In this document: positions 1 to 7,780 of the stretch, piece by piece
How the letters are laid out: each line of letters opens with the position of its first letter
How positions within the stretch are numbered: the stretch's first letter is position 1
Assembly: GCA_965223355.1 (NCBI GenBank)
Contig: CBDCWE010000003.1
Span: forward strand, 4,402,001-4,466,000
From: Tectiglobus sp965223355
Lineage (GTDB): Bacteria > Pseudomonadota > Alphaproteobacteria > Rhizobiales > Hyphomicrobiaceae
Direction: 5' to 3'
DNA length: 64,000 nt
Made by a program: the position numbers and the translations under genes
Notes under the pieces: model-generated
The model's database searches: none
Told to the model about the DNA's origin: nothing
What the model saw: the letters and a program-made list of their open reading frames with translations, nothing else

Positions 1-1344
1 GAACGTGAGCATCTTGGCGGTATCTGCTTGAACTGGGGCTGCATTCCAACCAAGGCGCTGCTGCGCTCGGCCGAGATCCTGCATTACGCCGAGCACGCCC
101 AGGACTACGGCCTGGTGTTGGAGGGAACGATCAACGCCGATCCTGCGGCCGTGGTCAAACGCTCGCGGCAAGTGTCGGCTCGCCTCAACGGCGGCGTCGG
201 ATTTCTGCTCAAGAAAAACAAGGTCGATGTCATCTGGGGCGAAGCGCACATCGAGCGGCCGGGCCAGGTCAGCGTTGCGCAATCGCAAAAACCGGTTGCC
301 GAACCGCAGAACCCGGTGCCCAAGGGGGTGCTCGGTGCCGGCACGTACCAAGCCAAGCACATTGTCGTTGCCACCGGCGCGCGGCCGCGGGTGCTGCCGG
401 GCATCGAACCGGACAGCGCGCTGATCTGGACCTATTTCGAGGCGATGGTGCCGACGGTCATACCCAAGTCATTGATCGTGATGGGATCGGGTGCGATCGG
501 GATCGAGTTTGCGTCGTTTTATCGCACGATGGGCGCGGACGTCACCGTTGTTGAACTGTTGCCGCAGATCCTACCGGCAGAAGACGCCGAGATCGCCGGG
601 TTGGCGCGCAAGGAGTTTGAAAGGCAGGGCATTCGGATTCTGACCGGCGCCAAGGTGAGTGCGGTCTCCAAGGCGGCCGACAGCGTCACCGCAACCGTCG
701 AACTGGGTGATGGCAACAGCGAAACGATTTCGGCCGATCGGCTGATTTCAGCCGTTGGTGTGGTCGGCAACATCGAAGGACTGGGTCTTGAGGCGTTGGG
801 TGTCAAGACGGATCGCGGCTGCATCGTCACCGACGGGCTGGGCCAGACTAACGTCGCCGGCGTTTATGCGATCGGCGATGTTGCCGGCCCGCCGATGCTC
901 GCCCATAAGGCCGAGCATGAAGGCGTGATCTGTATCGAAGCGATCAAGGGTATGGCCGCCCATCCCCTGGTCAAGACCCGAATCCCGGGCTGCACGTACT
1001 GCCATCCACAGATCGCCTCGGTCGGCCTGACGGAGGCCGCAGCGACGGCGGCCGGTTACGAGATCAAAGTCGGCCGCTTTCCATTCCAAGGCAACGGCAA
1101 GGCGATCGCGCTCGGGGAACCGAACGGACTTATCAAGACGGTGTTCGATGCCGGCACCGGCCAGTTGCTCGGGGCGCACATGATCGGGGCCGAGGTCACC
1201 GAGCTCATCCAGGGCTACGTTGTGGCGATGCAACTCGAGACAACCGAAGACGAACTTATACACACTGTGTTTGCGCATCCAACGTTGTCGGAAATGATGC
1301 ATGAAAGTGTGTTAGATGCTTATGGACGCGTGATTCACATGTGA
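1..1344 (+). CDS. lpdA: Dihydrolipoyl dehydrogenase (E3), 5' end outside window
   Basis: FAD-dependent E3 subunit of 2-oxoacid dehydrogenase complexes, which reoxidises dihydrolipoamide with NAD+. The frame is open from base 1, so the gene starts upstream. The first visible residues include the redox-active disulfide GGICLNWGCIPTK. An NAD-binding Rossmann motif (GSGAIGIEFASF) follows near residue 165, then the FAD-contacting segment with AIGDVAG near residue 285. The C-terminal dimerisation domain carries the His-Pro-Glu type end (FAHPTLSEMMHE). A proline/glutamine-rich insertion around residues 90-110 is somewhat unusual. Its position upstream of lipA fits lipoate metabolism and the typical alphaproteobacterial pdh-lpd-lipA order (established for the group). 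The start and the flavin GxGxxG are not visible. Confidence 0.95.
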   Translation, partial: EREHLGGICLNWGCIPTKALLRSAEILHYAEHAQDYGLVLEGTINADPAAVVKRSRQVSARLNGGVGFLLKKNKVDVIWGEAHIERPGQVSVAQSQKPVAEPQNPVPKGVLGAGTYQAKHIVVATGARPRVLPGIEPDSALIWTYFEAMVPTVIPKSLIVMGSGAIGIEFASFYRTMGADVTVVELLPQILPAEDAEIAGLARKEFERQGIRILTGAKVSAVSKAADSVTATVELGDGNSETISADRLISAVGVVGNIEGLGLEALGVKTDRGCIVTDGLGQTNVAGVYAIGDVAGPPMLAHKAEHEGVICIEAIKGMAAHPLVKTRIPGCTYCHPQIASVGLTEAAATAAGYEIKVGRFPFQGNGKAIALGEPNGLIKTVFDAGTGQLLGAHMIGAEVTELIQGYVVAMQLETTEDELIHTVFAHPTLSEMMHESVLDAYGRVIHM

Positions 1345-1390
1345 CGTCCGGCGGTCGTTGGCAAACCGGCCGGGCGCGGGCAGGGGACAA

Positions 1391-1645
1391 ATGGATCAAA
1401 AAGCAATCATCGCAATGCTTATCATCGGACTGGCGGCCGGTTATCTGGCGTCTTTACTGATCGGATCGTCCGGCTCGGGGGTGATCAGCTATCTCGTAAG
1501 CGGCGTTCTTGGTGCGTTTGTCGGTGGTTTCCTACTTTCGGCTGGTGGTATCAATCTCGGCATCAAGAACGCGTTTCTGGCGCAGCTCGTGACCGCCACA
1601 ATCGGCGCCATCGTGGTCGTGCTGCTGGCCAGGCTGATCGCCTAA
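1391..1645 (+). CDS. GlsB/YeaQ/YmgE-family small membrane protein, copy 1
   Basis: An 84-residue, very hydrophobic protein of the GlsB/YeaQ/YmgE (transglycosylase-associated) family. It shows three membrane segments with the family's small-residue-rich helices (GLAAGYLASLLIG, GVLGAFVGGFLL, IGAIVVVLLARLI). The ATG at 1391 is preferred because a purine-rich AGGGGAC lies just upstream. An earlier in-frame codon at 1358 would add a polar stretch untypical of the family. A paralogue follows at once. The molecular role is not established; family members are often stress-induced. Confidence 0.8.
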   Translation: MDQKAIIAMLIIGLAAGYLASLLIGSSGSGVISYLVSGVLGAFVGGFLLSAGGINLGIKNAFLAQLVTATIGAIVVVLLARLIA

Positions 1646-1670
1646 TCGCGCTGTCGGCGAAGGAGGGTTC

Positions 1671-1937
1671 ATGGAACAGCTGGGGGCCTATGCGCCGTGG
1701 ATTGTCATGGCGGTCAACGGCCTGATCGCCGGCTGGCTGGCCGGTTTGCTGCTCGGCGGCGGCGGACTGATCCGCACCGTTATCGTTGGAATTATTGGCG
1801 CCTTCATTGGCGGCGCGCTGGTGCAAAACGGGTTGTTGAACCTGCCGTTCGATCTCGGCCCCTGGGGCAATCAAATAGCAGTTTCGACCATTGGCGCGTT
1901 ATTGGTCATTATCATCGCGCGCGTCATCGGTCGCTGA
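1671..1937 (+). CDS. GlsB/YeaQ/YmgE-family small membrane protein, copy 2
   Basis: An 88-residue paralogue of the preceding protein with the same three-helix pattern (IAGWLAGLLLGGGG, VGIIGAFIGGALV, STIGALLVIIIARVIGR). GGAGGG sits about 5 bases upstream of the ATG. Only 25 bases separate the two genes, so they are probably cotranscribed and arose by tandem duplication. It ends just before a two-hairpin repeat that could act as a 3' boundary. Confidence 0.8.
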   Translation: MEQLGAYAPWIVMAVNGLIAGWLAGLLLGGGGLIRTVIVGIIGAFIGGALVQNGLLNLPFDLGPWGNQIAVSTIGALLVIIIARVIGR

Positions 1938-1960
1938 GGCCGAGTGCAAGACGCAGGACT

Positions 1961-2093
1961 AGATCATCGTGCTTTAAGTTGGAACCGCAATAGCGGTTCC
2001 AACTTAAAGCACGATGATCGCCACTTTAGAGGCGAGCAACTTTCTGCCTTTATTCGGGATCGTTCCGATTCCGAATAAGGCAGGTTGCTCTAG
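1961..2093 (+). repeat. Two-hairpin dispersed repeat, copy 1 (family A)
   Basis: Two adjacent inverted repeats. The first (1961-2018) is a nearly perfect 28-bp stem around loop AATA, with outer arm AGATCATCGTGC and inner arm AAGTTGGAACCGC. The second (2034-2090) has outer arms GAGCAAC/GTTGCTC and inner CTGCCTT/AAGGCAG and ATTCGG/CCGAAT. The same element occurs in opposite orientation at 18951-19091, and a decayed copy lies at 11950-12008. Here it follows glsB copy 2 and lies 154 bases before lipA. Confidence 0.9.
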
Positions 2094-2246
2094 ATAGAGT
2101 GCGCAGGCAGAATGGCGCCGCCGCAAACAGATGTGACATTTTCGTGCGGTTGCCGATGACTGGATCCAGAGTTACCTATTGGATCTCAAGCATGTCGCAT
2201 AACATGCGCTTGGCATAGGGCAATTCTGGGTTCATACGCAGCGAGA

Positions 2247-3215
2247 ATGGTTACATTGGTCGACACCAGAACGCGGCATCCGGAAAAGCAATCGCGGCCG
2301 GACACGCCGGTGCTGCGCAAGCCTGACTGGATTCGTGTCAAAGCGCCGGGCTCGCCAGAGTATGCGGCAACCCGTGATATCGTGCGCGCCAACAACCTTC
2401 ACACGGTGTGCGAGGAAGCAGGCTGCCCCAACATCGGTGCGTGCTGGACGAGGCGGCACGCGACGATGATGATCATGGGTGATACCTGCACGCGAGCGTG
2501 CGCGTTTTGCAACGTGCGCACGGGGCTGCCGCAGCCGCTCGATGCAAGCGAGCCGGCAAATGTTGCAAACGCCGTTGCCCAGCTTGGCCTCGCCCATGTT
2601 GTCATCACATCGGTCGACCGTGACGATCTGGCCGACGGCGGGGCCCGACATTTTGCCGAGGTCATTGCGGCGATCCGGCTGGCCTCGCCGGGCACCACGG
2701 TGGAAGTCCTGACGCCGGATTTTCTGCGCAAGGACGACGCGCTCGAGATCGTCGTGGCGGCCGGGCCCGATGTTTTCAACCACAACCTGGAAACCGTCGC
2801 GTCGAAATATCTGTCGATCCGGCCCGGCGCGCGCTATTTCCATTCGCTGCGATTGCTGCACCGGGTCAAGGAACTCGACGCCGCCATTTTCACCAAGTCG
2901 GGGATTATGGTCGGGCTTGGTGAGACCCGGGACGAGGTTTTGCAGCTGATGGACGATTTGCGCTCGGCCAATGTCGATTTTCTGACCATTGGTCAATATC
3001 TGCAACCAACGCGCAAGCATGCTGCCGTCGAACGCTACATCACGCCGGCTGAGTTCAAGTCCTATGAGCGGATCGGATTGGCCAAGGGCTTCCTGTTGGT
3101 GTCATCCTCACCGCTGACGCGCTCATCGTATCACGCCGGCGATGACTTCGAGCGGCTGCGCAAGGCCCGTTTGCGCCAACACTCGGCGGCGATCGCCCAA
3201 TCACCACAAGGTTAG
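2247..3215 (+). CDS. lipA: Lipoyl synthase
   Basis: Radical-SAM enzyme that inserts two sulfurs into protein-bound octanoyl groups. At 322 residues it has the normal length. The auxiliary-cluster cysteines are visible as C-x4-C-x5-C (CEEAGCPNIGAC), followed by the radical-SAM CTRACAFC (CX3CX2C). The C-terminal RSSYHA motif, which supplies the serine ligand of the auxiliary cluster, is present. One small oddity: the usual CPNIGEC glutamate is alanine here. It lies downstream of lpdA, and coq10 follows after 2 bases, so those two are probably cotranscribed. Confidence 0.96.
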   Translation: MVTLVDTRTRHPEKQSRPDTPVLRKPDWIRVKAPGSPEYAATRDIVRANNLHTVCEEAGCPNIGACWTRRHATMMIMGDTCTRACAFCNVRTGLPQPLDASEPANVANAVAQLGLAHVVITSVDRDDLADGGARHFAEVIAAIRLASPGTTVEVLTPDFLRKDDALEIVVAAGPDVFNHNLETVASKYLSIRPGARYFHSLRLLHRVKELDAAIFTKSGIMVGLGETRDEVLQLMDDLRSANVDFLTIGQYLQPTRKHAAVERYITPAEFKSYERIGLAKGFLLVSSSPLTRSSYHAGDDFERLRKARLRQHSAAIAQSPQG

Positions 3216-3217
3216 GC

Positions 3218-3724
3218 ATGCCCTCATTTCGAACGCGCCGGACGGTTCCCTTTTCACCGCAGCAGATGTTTGCGCTGGTTGGCGATATCGAACGCTATCC
3301 CGAATTTCTGCCGCTATGCGAAGACCTGGTCGTGCGGTCGCGCACCGTCGACGACAACGCCCGAGTGATCCTGACGGCGAACATGACATGCGGATACAAG
3401 GCGATACGCGAGAGCTTCATCTCTCGCGTGACGCTCGACCAAGATCGAGCGCGGATCGTGGTCGAATACATCGACGGGCCGTTTCGCCATCTTGAAAACA
3501 CGTGGGCGTTCCACGATGCCGGCGGCCGGTGCGACGTTGACTTCGCGATTTCCTATGAGTTCAAGTCGCGCATGCTCGGCGTGCTGGTTGGTGGCTTGTT
3601 CGACCGGGCGTTTCGCAAGTTTGCCGACGCCTTCGAGCAACGCGCGGGCCAGGTCTACGGCCGCCGCGCGCAGGGCGGCGCGGACGACGACCTCGTCGCG
3701 CTCAGCGATCCACTAGCTCCCTGA
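3218..3724 (+). CDS. COQ10-like coenzyme Q-binding START-domain protein
   Basis: A 168-residue protein of the RatA/COQ10 polyketide-cyclase (START-like) fold. The N-terminus (VPFSPQQMFALVGDIERYPEFLPLC) and the ending helix (LFDRAFRKFADAFEQRA) are typical. COQ10 homologues bind ubiquinone and support respiration; RatA-type toxins share the fold, but the lipA neighbourhood favours COQ10 (inference). It starts 2 bases after lipA and its 3' end overlaps the convergent cinA by 23 bases. Confidence 0.88.
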   Translation: MPSFRTRRTVPFSPQQMFALVGDIERYPEFLPLCEDLVVRSRTVDDNARVILTANMTCGYKAIRESFISRVTLDQDRARIVVEYIDGPFRHLENTWAFHDAGGRCDVDFAISYEFKSRMLGVLVGGLFDRAFRKFADAFEQRAGQVYGRRAQGGADDDLVALSDPLAP

Positions 3725-4196
3725 CCAGTTCGAGGGCCGTGCGCACGGTCTCGCAGCGTACGTTGGTGCGGCCAATGTCGCCATATCGGCATGCGCGATG
3801 GATGGTCGGCACGCCCTTGCGTGCGGCAGCAATATGGACCAGGCCGACAGGTTTGGCGGGCGTATCACCGCCGGGGCCGGCAATGCCGGTGACCGCCACG
3901 GCGATATCTGCATGTGAGTTGGCGATTGCACCGTCCGCCATCGCGCGGGCAACCTCGGCGCTGACAGCGCCGACGCGGTGGATCAGATCGGCGGGCACGC
4001 CGAGGCATTCGGTCTTTGCCTCGTTGGAGTAGGTCACGTAACCGCGTTCGACGACATCCGAGGAGCCGGGGATCTCGGTTAGCAGGCCGGCAATCAAGCC
4101 GCCAGTGCAACTTTCCGCGCTCGCAATGCGCAGCTGTTTCGATCGCATGTCGGCGAGCAGGCCTTCGGCGTCGCGGCGCAGGTCATCGGTGAACAT
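3702..4196 (-). CDS. pncC: CinA C-terminal-type nicotinamide-nucleotide amidohydrolase
   Basis: A stand-alone CinA C-terminal domain of 164 residues, the PncC type that deamidates nicotinamide mononucleotide in pyridine-nucleotide recycling. Family motifs are visible: SAESCTGGL near the N-terminus (catalytic serine), TYSNEAKT (catalytic lysine region) and VAVTGIAGPGGDTPAKPVG. The ATG at 4196 (MFTDDLRRD) is preferred to an upstream in-frame codon that would add a Cys-rich, atypical leader. It is convergent with coq10, overlapping by 23 bases. Confidence 0.88.
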   Translation of the reverse strand: MFTDDLRRDAEGLLADMRSKQLRIASAESCTGGLIAGLLTEIPGSSDVVERGYVTYSNEAKTECLGVPADLIHRVGAVSAEVARAMADGAIANSHADIAVAVTGIAGPGGDTPAKPVGLVHIAAARKGVPTIHRACRYGDIGRTNVRCETVRTALELVRELVDR

Positions 4197-4732
4197 GGCT
4201 TCGGTCCTGATGCAGTGACGACAACAGCACATCTCGACAATGTCCTGCCCAGTCAATGTCTTGTCCAGTCAATGTCCTGGCCAGTATATGACAAATGACC
4301 TCGGCTGGCAGCCAGGTTGTGGGACGTGCTGGCGCTGGAGCGCTTCAGAGTGCGCTCGTACGATCGCGCGCGCCGGGGAGGGGCAAGCTCGGGATACGTG
4401 TAATAGGTAGTCACTTTGCAGCGCGTTCAGAAAAACGAGCGTTTTTGTGAACCGTACCCAACCAGTGCGCCGCATCCCGTGATGACCACAGTTTCGGTAC
4501 AGAAAACTGGTGCGCGAAATCAAAGTTCAGCTGACCGCGAAGTTCACGGGTTCATTGGCCTGCAATGCCCCTGACAGCGGACTTGATATGCTCAGCATTG
4601 AGCCTTTCGGCGTCGGGCCAACAACGGACTTGAGGTTGATCGACCTGAAACCAAACAGTGTAACTGCTCATCGTAAACCATGATCGGACTGTGTGTACCG
4701 TTTCATGTGTCGTGAATAATGAAACGCCGGGC
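4197..4732. other. Gene-free segment at the left edge of the mobile island
   Basis: No convincing coding sequence. It contains the left 10-bp direct repeat and 34-bp inverted repeat of the island (4373-4418). A small palindrome, AAAAACG-AG-CGTTTTT, lies at 4431-4446. An inverted repeat GTTTCAT...ATGAAAC lies at about 4699-4724, just beyond the recombinase end, and could be a terminator-like structure for that gene. Confidence 0.5.
4385..4418 (+). repeat. Left 34-bp inverted repeat of the island
   Basis: Begins AAGCTCGGGATACG and ends GGTAGTCACTTTG. It is the exact reverse complement of 6791-6824. CCGGGGAGGG at 4373-4382 lies just outside. Confidence 0.85.
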
Positions 4733-5324
4733 TCAGCGCTCCCACAACCGTCCTGCGAAACTTGCTTCTTCGTTCCCGACAATCTGCAAATAGATCGTCG
4801 TCGTTTCTAAGTCGGCGGCCCATCCAACGTTGAACAAGCGGTAGAGGAATGTCCTTCATCATGGCATGGACCCCAAATCCATGCCTCAGTCCCTTCGGAG
4901 TTGCATGGGGACCTTTGATGCCGGCTATTTCCATCACTTCACAGACCCGGCGCCAACCCGTGCTCCGCGACCAGTCCCAGAGTTGACTGCCGGCTTTGCG
5001 ACGTCTCTTCTGAACCAGCCTGATACCATGCACCAATTCTAGACTATCCAGATGATCAGGTGGAACGGGTACGGCTCGGGGGTGAAGCTTGCCTCGTTTC
5101 TTGAGCGACCGAAAAACGATGTGCCCTGCCGCCAAATCCACACGCCTATAGTTAAGCTCCAAGGCTTCTGAAATGCGGCAACCGGTGTGGGCCAAGGTTG
5201 AGCAGAATGTCCGCGCTGAGCGGTCAGGGTGACGTTTGGCGGCCGCTATGAAAGCCTGCCGTTCCTCTGGCGTCACGTATTTCCGTTCGCCGCTGCCGGT
5301 CAGGAGGTCGATCTTTTCTGACAT
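4733..5324 (-). pseudogene. Tyrosine recombinase, frameshifted before the catalytic tyrosine
   Basis: A small tyrosine recombinase of the phage-integrase catalytic-domain type, without a separate core-binding domain. From the ATG at 5324 the frame reads MSEKIDLLTGSGERKYVTPEE, with the first catalytic Arg in TGCRISEALEL and the H-x-x-R-like GLRHGFGVHAMM. After VQRWMG the reading frame changes: from about 4830 the expected continuation, ETTTIYLQIVGNEEASFAGR with the nucleophilic Tyr, is encoded in another frame and stops at 4733-4735. A 2-base loss (or 1-base gain) in the expected MGHA codons explains this. The frame of the first part runs on to 4668 as unrelated residues. It may be real decay or a sequencing error. 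Confidence 0.8.
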
Positions 5325-5325
5325 T

Positions 5326-5355
5326 TGACACACTTCTCTAGAGAGAACTGTGTCA
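5326..5355. promoter_or_regulatory. 30-bp palindrome at the recombinase start
   Basis: TGACACACTTCTCTA followed by GAGAGAACTGTGTCA; 13 of 15 positions pair. It lies immediately upstream of the recombinase ATG (5324). It could be an autoregulatory operator or a recombination/attachment site (inference). Confidence 0.6.
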
Positions 5356-5409
5356 GATTCTGCATGAACCGTGCCGAACCAGAAATCGGCGTTAGTCGAT
5401 GTGCAACGC

Positions 5410-5427
5410 CGTACCCAATTTTGTAAC
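5410..5427. repeat. 18-bp quasi-palindromic site A
   Basis: CGTAC-CCAATTTT-GTAAC on the plus strand: short inverted arms around an 8-bp spacer. It shares its layout and most bases with sites at 5973-5990 and 6582-6599. It lies between the recombinase and the first cargo gene, about 85 bases upstream of the recombinase ATG. Confidence 0.75.
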
Positions 5428-5478
5428 CGAACATGGGTTGCGATCTAAGTTTCCGCTTCGTTGCAATGGGCTATCAAT

Positions 5479-5961
5479 TCAGCCATCGCCGAGCACGACG
5501 GCACAGCTCCATGGCGCTGCTCTTAGCCACCCGCCTAAGTCGTTGTCCGACCGTTCCTTACTAAGAACGATCAGACACTTCCCTTGAGGCAAAACAAACA
5601 ATTTCACACTATCCTTCACGGTGGGTTTGTCCCGGAAGTTCTTGAGTTCTTGCGTAAAGAGCTTGTCGCCAACTCTAACAGACCTAAAATCGCGTGACCC
5701 GCTGCGCAATAGTGCCAGGTTCCCGGCCGCTGTTCGACCGCCGCTCTTCGTCACTTCGTAGTAGACGTACCCATTCAGTTGAAAGCGCGCAGCCCATTGT
5801 GCTTCCAGAAAAGCAGAGACTGACGGGATCAGGGACAGCATTACGCCAATCGCAGCAATTCCCGCGACAACCTTTGCGATGCTGTCCAAAAAAGACACCA
5901 CCTTCGCAATCCATTTCGCCAATGCTCTCTTCATCTCAGCCATCCAAACTGGTCGGCGCAT
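5479..5961 (-). CDS. Hypothetical membrane-anchored protein (island cargo 2)
   Basis: A 160-residue protein not assigned to a family. The N-terminus is a basic amphipathic stretch (MKRALAKWIAKVVSFL) followed by a single membrane helix at about residues 28-50 (VVAGIAAIGVMLSLIPSVSAFL). A soluble, beta-rich-looking domain follows (LNGYVYYEVTKSGGRT... VGDKLFTQELKNF... SVKLFVLPQGKCLIVLS). The start is uncertain: ATG 5961, 5943 or 5934, none with a strong ribosome site. Site B lies just upstream. Composition is more AT-rich than the host genes. Confidence 0.6.
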   Translation of the reverse strand: MRRPVWMAEMKRALAKWIAKVVSFLDSIAKVVAGIAAIGVMLSLIPSVSAFLEAQWAARFQLNGYVYYEVTKSGGRTAAGNLALLRSGSRDFRSVRVGDKLFTQELKNFRDKPTVKDSVKLFVLPQGKCLIVLSKERSDNDLGGWLRAAPWSCAVVLGDG

Positions 5962-5972
5962 GCCACAACGAC

Positions 5973-5990
5973 TTTACCTAATTTTGTAAT
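5973..5990. repeat. 18-bp quasi-palindromic site B
   Basis: TTTAC-CTAATTTT-GTAAT on the plus strand. It lies in the 34-base gap between the two cargo genes, 5 bases beyond the stop of the upstream gene. It has the same layout as sites A and C. Confidence 0.75.
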
Positions 5991-5995
5991 AGGGG

Positions 5996-6508
5996 CTAAC
6001 TGCCCGTCTTTATTTCTCTGGCTGCAAGCACCAGAAACCAAATCATTAGCGGCAAGAGGGCAACAATCATGAAGAAGGGATAGAGCACAAATACGCCGTA
6101 AGCGATTTGAGATGGCTGTTCGCCAAGCCGGGCCATGACCACAACAAAGTACGTTGCCAGTCCCGTGGGTGCCAATATTGAGAACAATTTCAACGGAACC
6201 GAGTTCGTCTTTGCCACCATCCACCAGAACCCGGCAAAGGCTACAGCTAAAACTACATCGATGAGCCAGATTGTTGTCAGGGGAGCACGTCCAGTTGCCA
6301 CGATAACCGGCAATGCTATTGCAATGATCTTCACCAACAGATTCAAAATGCCACTGCACATGGAGTTGGGAGAGACAGATTTTGCCAGTCGCAGCAAACC
6401 AAAATAGCAACTGGTGAAGACCACAAAAATCAACCCGCCAATCACAGACTTAGCAATGAAGTCCACTGTCGTTACATCATCCAGGAATTTTAATAGCTCG
6501 ACGCTCAT
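5996..6508 (-). CDS. Hypothetical four-helix membrane protein (island cargo 1)
   Basis: A 170-residue integral membrane protein with no recognised family. Hydrophobic segments lie at about residues 18-40, 55-75, 80-100, 108-130 and 136-160 (for example FIAKSVIGGLIFVVFTSCYF, IWLIDVVLAVAFAGFWWMVA, GVFVLYPFFMIVALLPLMIW). The last gives a hydrophobic C-terminus followed by REIKTGS. The ATG at 6508 lacks a clear Shine-Dalgarno sequence. It is the first gene of the island in the direction of transcription, with site C about 75 bases upstream. Confidence 0.62.
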   Translation of the reverse strand: MSVELLKFLDDVTTVDFIAKSVIGGLIFVVFTSCYFGLLRLAKSVSPNSMCSGILNLLVKIIAIALPVIVATGRAPLTTIWLIDVVLAVAFAGFWWMVAKTNSVPLKLFSILAPTGLATYFVVVMARLGEQPSQIAYGVFVLYPFFMIVALLPLMIWFLVLAAREIKTGS

Positions 6509-6581
6509 GCGGTTGATTATGAACAGCTCGCATGACGGTCATGTGGCCAAGAAAGCGGTAATCCACAGCCAGGCGTGACCG

Positions 6582-6599
6582 GCTACCCCATTTTGTAGC
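6582..6599. repeat. 18-bp quasi-palindromic site C
   Basis: GCTAC-CCCATTTT-GTAGC on the plus strand, with perfect 5-bp inverted arms around an 8-bp spacer. It marks the upstream side of the first cargo gene. Confidence 0.75.
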
Positions 6600-6965
6600 A
6601 CGAGCTGAGGGCTTCGTTGCAGCAATGGCTTGAAGGTTAGCCGCTGCTGAACGTCGGCTTCGGGTCACCAGCTGCCAAGTCATTGATGAGCATAGCACGG
6701 CAGAGCATACTTCCGGAGCGGACGCTCACTTGGCGGCCTCATAGCTGTGCTGAGCGGCAACCTTTTCGGGTAAGTTGCAGGCGTCGCCGACAAAGTGACT
6801 ACCTATTACACGTATCCCGAGCTTACCCCGGGGAGGGCACCTCTGAATAAGTCCGAGGTCTCGGGAATGATCGCCTCATCGCGCAGTCGGGCGCTCACGC
6901 AGCCGGCCATCCCGATCCTCGGCGCATTGTTTTCAGGGCGTTGTCTTCAGGGCATTGTTTTCAGG
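6600..6965. other. Gene-free right edge of the island
   Basis: No convincing gene. It contains the right inverted repeat (6791-6824), the outer direct repeat (6828-6837), and at 6840-6880 a fragment resembling the end of the multi-hairpin repeat family B (ACCTCTGAATAAGTCCGAGG). Confidence 0.5.
6791..6824 (-). repeat. Right 34-bp inverted repeat of the island
   Basis: Exact reverse complement of 4385-4418. It is followed after 3 bases by CCGGGGAGGG (6828-6837), identical to the sequence outside the left repeat. Confidence 0.85.
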
Positions 6966-7175
6966 TTAGCTGGTCGCGACCGACTGCTCGTCGACTTTGC
7001 GGCGCAGCCATGCCGCTGCCTCTCGCCCATCCTCAAACAGGACGCCCTGCAGCATCACCCTGTTGAGATAGACCAACCAACCGCTGTAGTGGCGCTGAGC
7101 GGCGATCTCCTGACCGCGATAGGACATCGACCAAAAGTCAGCCGACTCAGATACCGTCTGTGCCGTATTGCTCAT
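6966..7175 (-). CDS. Small hypothetical protein
   Basis: A 69-residue soluble protein with no recognised family. It is rich in aromatic and charged residues (SYRGQEIAAQRHYSGWLVYL ... LFEDGREAAAWLRRKVDE). The ATG at 7175 is chosen because GGAGCG lies 5 bases upstream. It stands alone between the island and an AT-rich leader. It looks like a real gene by composition, but this cannot be confirmed here. Confidence 0.5.
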   Translation of the reverse strand: MSNTAQTVSESADFWSMSYRGQEIAAQRHYSGWLVYLNRVMLQGVLFEDGREAAAWLRRKVDEQSVATS

Positions 7176-7475
7176 GATTCGCTCCATAGCTGATCGTAGC
7201 TCGTTTTACGTTTGTTTTCAGTCACCAATGCACAATTTATCTCTTTTTGTCTGAACCGATGGTGAATGTGTCCATTCAGTCATAGTGGCCGATGGCTCGG
7301 GGCCGGGCGCCGCACCCGGCGCAGCTATCGGTTTGGTTGCCAAAGCGCGCGCCTGTGACGGGTCGGCCGGCGCCACGGCACGGTTCCGGTTCGGTCCGAC
7401 ATGCAACCGATAAGCCACCGGCAGGCCACATTTCAAATCGCTGACGGCAGCATTAGGTCACGAGAAAAAAAACAT

Positions 7476-7721
7476 ATGAAAACAATATATTACGACATAA
7501 ACCCGGTGCCCTGCTGCAAGCTAATCGGACGATTGGGTGCGGCCACCGTTGCGGCTTTGCTCCCGACCGGAGGATTTTGTCGCGAACGTCAGGATTTGCG
7601 ACAGTTTGAACTTTATGGCCGGCGTCTAGCGCACATCAGGGTCTTGCGCGTAGCAAAGCCAGCGTTAACTGACTGTTGCGGTGGAAAAGAGTGCCGCATT
7701 GACGTCGCCTGCCCGATCTGA
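7476..7721 (+). CDS. Doubtful small Cys-containing protein
   Basis: An open frame of 81 residues after an A-rich leader (GAGAAAAAAAACAT before the ATG), containing PCCKLIG and a late CCGGKECRIDVAC. No family is recognised and codon use is not persuasive. The AT-rich stretch at 7460-7500 may instead be only a promoter region. Low confidence. Confidence 0.25.
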   Translation: MKTIYYDINPVPCCKLIGRLGAATVAALLPTGGFCRERQDLRQFELYGRRLAHIRVLRVAKPALTDCCGGKECRIDVACPI

Positions 7722-7780
7722 TCGGTACAGCGCACCAATGGTGATCGCGCGGTGATGATCGATTACTGGGCTGGGTTCAA

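Larger units (their letters stand above)
4373..6837. mobile_element. Inverted-repeat-bounded island with recombinase and two cargo genes
   Basis: About 2.4 kb bounded by a 34-bp exact inverted repeat (4385-4418 and 6791-6824). On each outer side lies the 10-bp direct repeat CCGGGGAGGG (4373-4382 and 6828-6837). Inside, all genes are on the minus strand: a frameshifted tyrosine recombinase and two membrane-protein genes, separated by 18-bp quasi-palindromes. Base composition is visibly more AT-rich than the flanks. The boundaries are seen in the sequence; the mobile nature is inferred. Confidence 0.6.

Noticed and set aside
5334..5430. Possible integron attC site (GGCGTTAG and AACGCC near 5388-5410)
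   Set aside because: The GTTRRRY/RYYYAAC pair and spacing of attC are not met, and cargo genes point the wrong way for those motifs.
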